From: Saccharothrix sp. S26
GTDB lineage: Bacteria; Actinomycetota; Actinomycetes; Mycobacteriales; Pseudonocardiaceae
DNA: 64,000 bases
NCBI RefSeq assembly: GCF_021390395.1
Contig: NZ_JAJUWT010000003.1
Span: forward strand, 124,001-188,000
Direction of reading: 5' to 3'
Positions 61,714 through 64,000 of the stretch are shown in pieces. The position numbers and the translations under genes were made by a program. A model generated the notes under the pieces. That model did not search any database. It had not been told where the DNA came from and saw nothing but the letters and a program-made list of their open reading frames with translations. How positions within the stretch are numbered: position 1 is the stretch's first letter; each line of letters begins with the position of its first letter.

Positions 61714-62361
61714 GTGATCAAGGTGATGCTGGCCGATGACGAAGACCTCGTCCGGTCCGGCCTTCGCATGATCCTCGGCAGCGCAGGCGACATGGAAGTC
61801 GTGGCCGAATGCGACGACGGGCACCTGGTGGCCGACCTGGCCCGCCGGCACCGCCCGCACGTCGTGCTGCTGGACATCCGGATGCGGTCGTCCGACGGGT
61901 TGATGGCGCTGCGCAGGCTGCGGGCCATCCCGGACCCGCCGAAGATCGCCATGCTGACCACGTTCGACGTGGACGAGTACGTGTCGGAGGCGCTGCGGTT
62001 GGGCGCTTCGGGCTTCCTGCTCAAGGACACCGAACCGGAACAACTGGTGCGGGCCGTGCGCGACCTCGCGGCGGGTGGCGCGGTGCTCGACCCCGGTGTG
62101 GCCGCGCGGGTGTTGGCGGCGGTCGCCGACGGTGAACGCGCGGCCGAGCCGGCCCGGCGGTTGCTGGCCTCGCTGTCCGAACGGGAGCGCGAGGTGCTCG
62201 TCCTCATCGGACAGGGCATGTCGAACGCCGAGATCGGCGGCACGTTGCACCTGTCCGAGGCGACGGTGAAGGGGTACGTGTCGTCGGTGCTCGGCAAGAT
62301 CGGGGCGGTGAACCGGGTGCAGGCGGCGCTGGTCGCGTTCCGGGGTGGGTTGATCGCTTGA
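61714..62361 (+). CDS. NarL/FixJ family response regulator, orphan
   Basis: A 215-residue two-domain regulator. The receiver has acidic LADDEDLV, phospho-acceptor Asp in VVLLDIRM near residue 53, Thr in MLTTFDVDEY and Lys in FLLKDTEP. The LuxR HTH is LSEREREVLVLIGQGMSNAE then LSEATVKGYVSSVLGKIG. No histidine kinase gene is adjacent in the window. GGGGAGG precedes the GTG. Confidence 0.92.
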   Translation: MIKVMLADDEDLVRSGLRMILGSAGDMEVVAECDDGHLVADLARRHRPHVVLLDIRMRSSDGLMALRRLRAIPDPPKIAMLTTFDVDEYVSEALRLGASGFLLKDTEPEQLVRAVRDLAAGGAVLDPGVAARVLAAVADGERAAEPARRLLASLSEREREVLVLIGQGMSNAEIGGTLHLSEATVKGYVSSVLGKIGAVNRVQAALVAFRGGLIA

Positions 62362-62367
62362 GCCCGG

Positions 62368-62393
62368 GGGCCGGACCGCCACCGGTCCGGCCC
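62368..62393. terminator. Bidirectional hairpin
   Basis: Perfect 11-bp arms GGGCCGGACCG and CGGTCCGGCCC with a 4-nt loop lie between convergent stops at 62361 and 62402. Confidence 0.65.
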
Positions 62394-62401
62394 TGAGGGT
62401 T

Positions 62402-63553
62402 CTAGGCGCACAGGGCGGCGTGGAAGGTGCCGAGCATGCGGTCCACGCCCGTGCCGCCGGTCAGCGCGGTGATGTAGACCGTGGCGGCCCGGCCGGAGTC
62501 GTCCCGGCCGCTGACGGTCGCGACACCGCCGCCGCCCAGGTCGCCGCCGTGCGCCCAGGCGTGGCCGCCGCACGGGAGCGGCAACCGGACCACGCCGAGC
62601 CCGTAGGCCGCACCGGGGCCCAGCTCCGGCGCCGGGACGAGCGCCTGCATCTCGGCCAGCGCCCGGCGGGGCAGCAGCCGGCCGCCGAGCAGCTCCTGCC
62701 AGAACCGGTTGAGGTCCGACGGGGTGGACACCATCGCGCCGGACGCGCCCGCCCACGACGGCTCGAACTCCGTGACGTCGACCAGCGGCCCGGCCGGGTC
62801 TGCCTCGTCGACGGCGTAGTTGCGGGCGTGCGGGCCGCGGATGGCCCGCTCGCCGGCCGGCGGCCAGTAGGTGTCGGTCAGGTGCGCGGGGCGGATCGCC
62901 AACTCAGTGACGGCCGTGCCGATGTCCTGGTGCGTCAACCGCTCCACCAGCATGCCGGCGACGATGAAGCCCGTGTTGGAGTACCGCCACCCCTGACCCG
63001 GCGCGAAGTCCGGCTCGTGGGACAGGGCCAGGCGGAGCAGGTCCGCCGCCTCGACGGGGCCGGTCAGGTCCAGGTGCTCCACGTAGTCCGGCAGCCCGCT
63101 GGTGTTCTGCAGCAGTTGGCGCACCGTGATGTCACGGCCGTCGATCGCGCTGCCGGCGCCGGTGCCGCGCACCACGCCGGGCAGGTACGCCTCGATCGGC
63201 GCGTCGAGCCGGACCTGGTCGCGGGCGACCAGCCGCAGCACGGCGACCGCGACGAACGTCTTGGTGACGCTGGCGATCCGGAACCGCCCGTCGCCGTCGA
63301 CCATCGGCAGGTCCGTGCCCGCCTCGGCCGTGCCGGACGTGACCGTGACCGACCTGCCGCGCCGGTCGCGGACCTCGGCCAGCGCCCCGGGAACGCGGTC
63401 GGCGCCGACGATCCCGTCGAGACCGGCCCTGACCGCCTCGACATCGGTGATCGGACCGCGCTCGGCGGCGGCCGGCGCGGCCGGCACCAGGACCGACGCT
63501 CCGGCTGTGATCGCCACCACGAAGTGGCGCAGTGCCCTGGGCTTGGTGTGCAT
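62402..63553 (-). CDS. Secreted serine hydrolase, class C beta-lactamase/DD-peptidase fold
   Basis: A 383-residue exported protein. The signal peptide ends near residue 30 (VPAAPAAAE). The catalytic SxxK is SVTK near 95, the YxN is YSNTG near 190, and the third motif is HGGDLGGGG near 345. This fits the Streptomyces R61 DD-carboxypeptidase and esterase EstB group. Actual activity, whether DD-peptidase, esterase or beta-lactamase, cannot be told. ATG 63553. Confidence 0.88.
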   Translation of the reverse strand: MHTKPRALRHFVVAITAGASVLVPAAPAAAERGPITDVEAVRAGLDGIVGADRVPGALAEVRDRRGRSVTVTSGTAEAGTDLPMVDGDGRFRIASVTKTFVAVAVLRLVARDQVRLDAPIEAYLPGVVRGTGAGSAIDGRDITVRQLLQNTSGLPDYVEHLDLTGPVEAADLLRLALSHEPDFAPGQGWRYSNTGFIVAGMLVERLTHQDIGTAVTELAIRPAHLTDTYWPPAGERAIRGPHARNYAVDEADPAGPLVDVTEFEPSWAGASGAMVSTPSDLNRFWQELLGGRLLPRRALAEMQALVPAPELGPGAAYGLGVVRLPLPCGGHAWAHGGDLGGGGVATVSGRDDSGRAATVYITALTGGTGVDRMLGTFHAALCA

Positions 63554-63639
63554 GGACCAAGCCTGGTTCCCGGCCCGGTGCGCGCCAATGGTGCGGGCAT
63601 CAGGGTCGGTGGTGGGCTTGAGCCCACCACGGGCGGCCG

Positions 63640-64000
63640 CTAGTTGCCGGAGACGGCTTCCGGGACGACCGGGTGCGGTTCGACCTCGACGCGGTTGCGG
63701 CCGTGGCGCTTCGCCCGGTACAGGGCCATGTCGGCGGCGGCGAACAGCTGGTCCAGTTTGGCCGGACCGGCGGCCACGCCGATGCTCACGGTCGGGCGGC
63801 GGGTGGTGCCCAGCACGACGGTCCAGTCGTGGCCGTCCACGGCGGCCCGGATGCGTTCGGCGACGGTCGGGCCGACCTCCTGGGCGTTGCCGCCCTGGTC
63901 GCCCAGCAGCACCACGAACTCGTCGCCCGCCCAGCGGGCGACCAGGTCGGCGGCGCGGCACTCGCGGCGCAGGAGTTGGGCGATCTCGCGCAGGGTCGCG
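63640..64000 (-). CDS. Diguanylate cyclase, GGDEF domain (N-terminal part outside window)
   Basis: The frame is open to the window edge, giving the last 120 residues. The active-site loop is RWAGDEFVVLLGD (AGDEF in place of GGDEF, a variant known to be active in some enzymes). It is followed by TVSIGVAAG and AADMALYRAKRHGRNRVEV, the usual end of the domain. It should make cyclic di-GMP. The sensory part is not visible. I see no RxxD inhibitory site five residues before the motif. Confidence 0.88.
   Translation of the reverse strand, partial: ATLREIAQLLRRECRAADLVARWAGDEFVVLLGDQGGNAQEVGPTVAERIRAAVDGHDWTVVLGTTRRPTVSIGVAAGPAKLDQLFAAADMALYRAKRHGRNRVEVEPHPVVPEAVSGN

Overview
The window is a very GC-rich stretch with the gene content of a filamentous actinomycete. 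DUF397 and DUF5753/XRE proteins, an S-adenosyl methyltransferase of the DUF574 type, a deazaflavin-dependent nitroreductase, an nSTAND-WD40 protein, an actinomycete integrative-element (AICE) type Rep-Xis-Int set and many apparently leaderless promoters point to this group. An iniB-iniA-iniC-like operon suggests Pseudonocardiales (Saccharothrix, Lentzea or Actinosynnema-like). That placement is inference; no rRNA is present.

Positions 1-9.9 kb: the end of a cytosine-deaminase-like amidohydrolase, a small hypothetical gene, an Erm 23S rRNA methyltransferase preceded by a 12-residue leader peptide with an Arg-Leu-Arg motif, an MDR oxidoreductase and two GNAT acetyltransferases. A compact five-gene minus-strand set follows (9278 to 4600): a two-half protein, two small helical proteins, a soluble FtsK/SpoIIIE ATPase and a small helical protein. 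It ends with a secreted Asp/Tyr-rich protein. Positions 9.9-17.7 kb: a hydrolase lacking its catalytic Ser, a DUF4232 lipoprotein, a 126-bp inverted-repeat element, a two-module cyclotransferase-like protein, an HxlR/NmrA divergent pair with a clear operator, two LysR regulators, a nitroreductase and a PhzF protein.

Positions 17.7-25.9 kb hold what I judge the most interesting system. It consists of an IniB-like protein, a hairpin, then IniA-like and IniC-like dynamin GTPases on the minus strand. A truncated Hsp70-like ATPase translationally coupled to a large AAA-LuxR (LAL) activator runs divergently. The shared promoter region carries GGGGAT(T/C)A boxes. It resembles the mycobacterial isoniazid-inducible iniBAC system and its IniR regulator, with an Hsp70-like partner added. 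Positions 25.9-34.3 kb: an ECF sigma factor with a VOC protein, an autoregulated TetR plus lipoprotein esterase, a DUF2165 membrane protein and a 1352-residue nSTAND protein with 14 WD40 repeats.

Positions 34.9-50.6 kb: alkylation repair (Ada/AraC/AlkA fusion plus Ogt), a DUF2306 protein, a palindromic repeat array, an ArsR-SRPBCC-DUF998-hydrolase operon, a DUF574 methyltransferase, an XRE/DUF397 group, a TetR/peroxiredoxin pair, an ABC-2 exporter operon headed by a HicB-like regulator with three 11-bp iterons, a Fic-like protein that has lost its catalytic His, and a TPR protein. Positions 50.6-55.7 kb look acquired: two divergent small HTH genes share four 16-bp operators, followed by an AICE remnant (integrase-fragment/Rep chimera, Xis, integrase), a BrnT-like toxin-antitoxin pair and tRNA-Arg(CCT). 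Positions 55.8-64 kb: a hypothetical protein, an FkbM methyltransferase, a penicillin acylase with a discoidin-type tail, a Tat-exported peptidoglycan amidase, an orphan NarL-type regulator, a class C beta-lactamase-like hydrolase and the end of a diguanylate cyclase.
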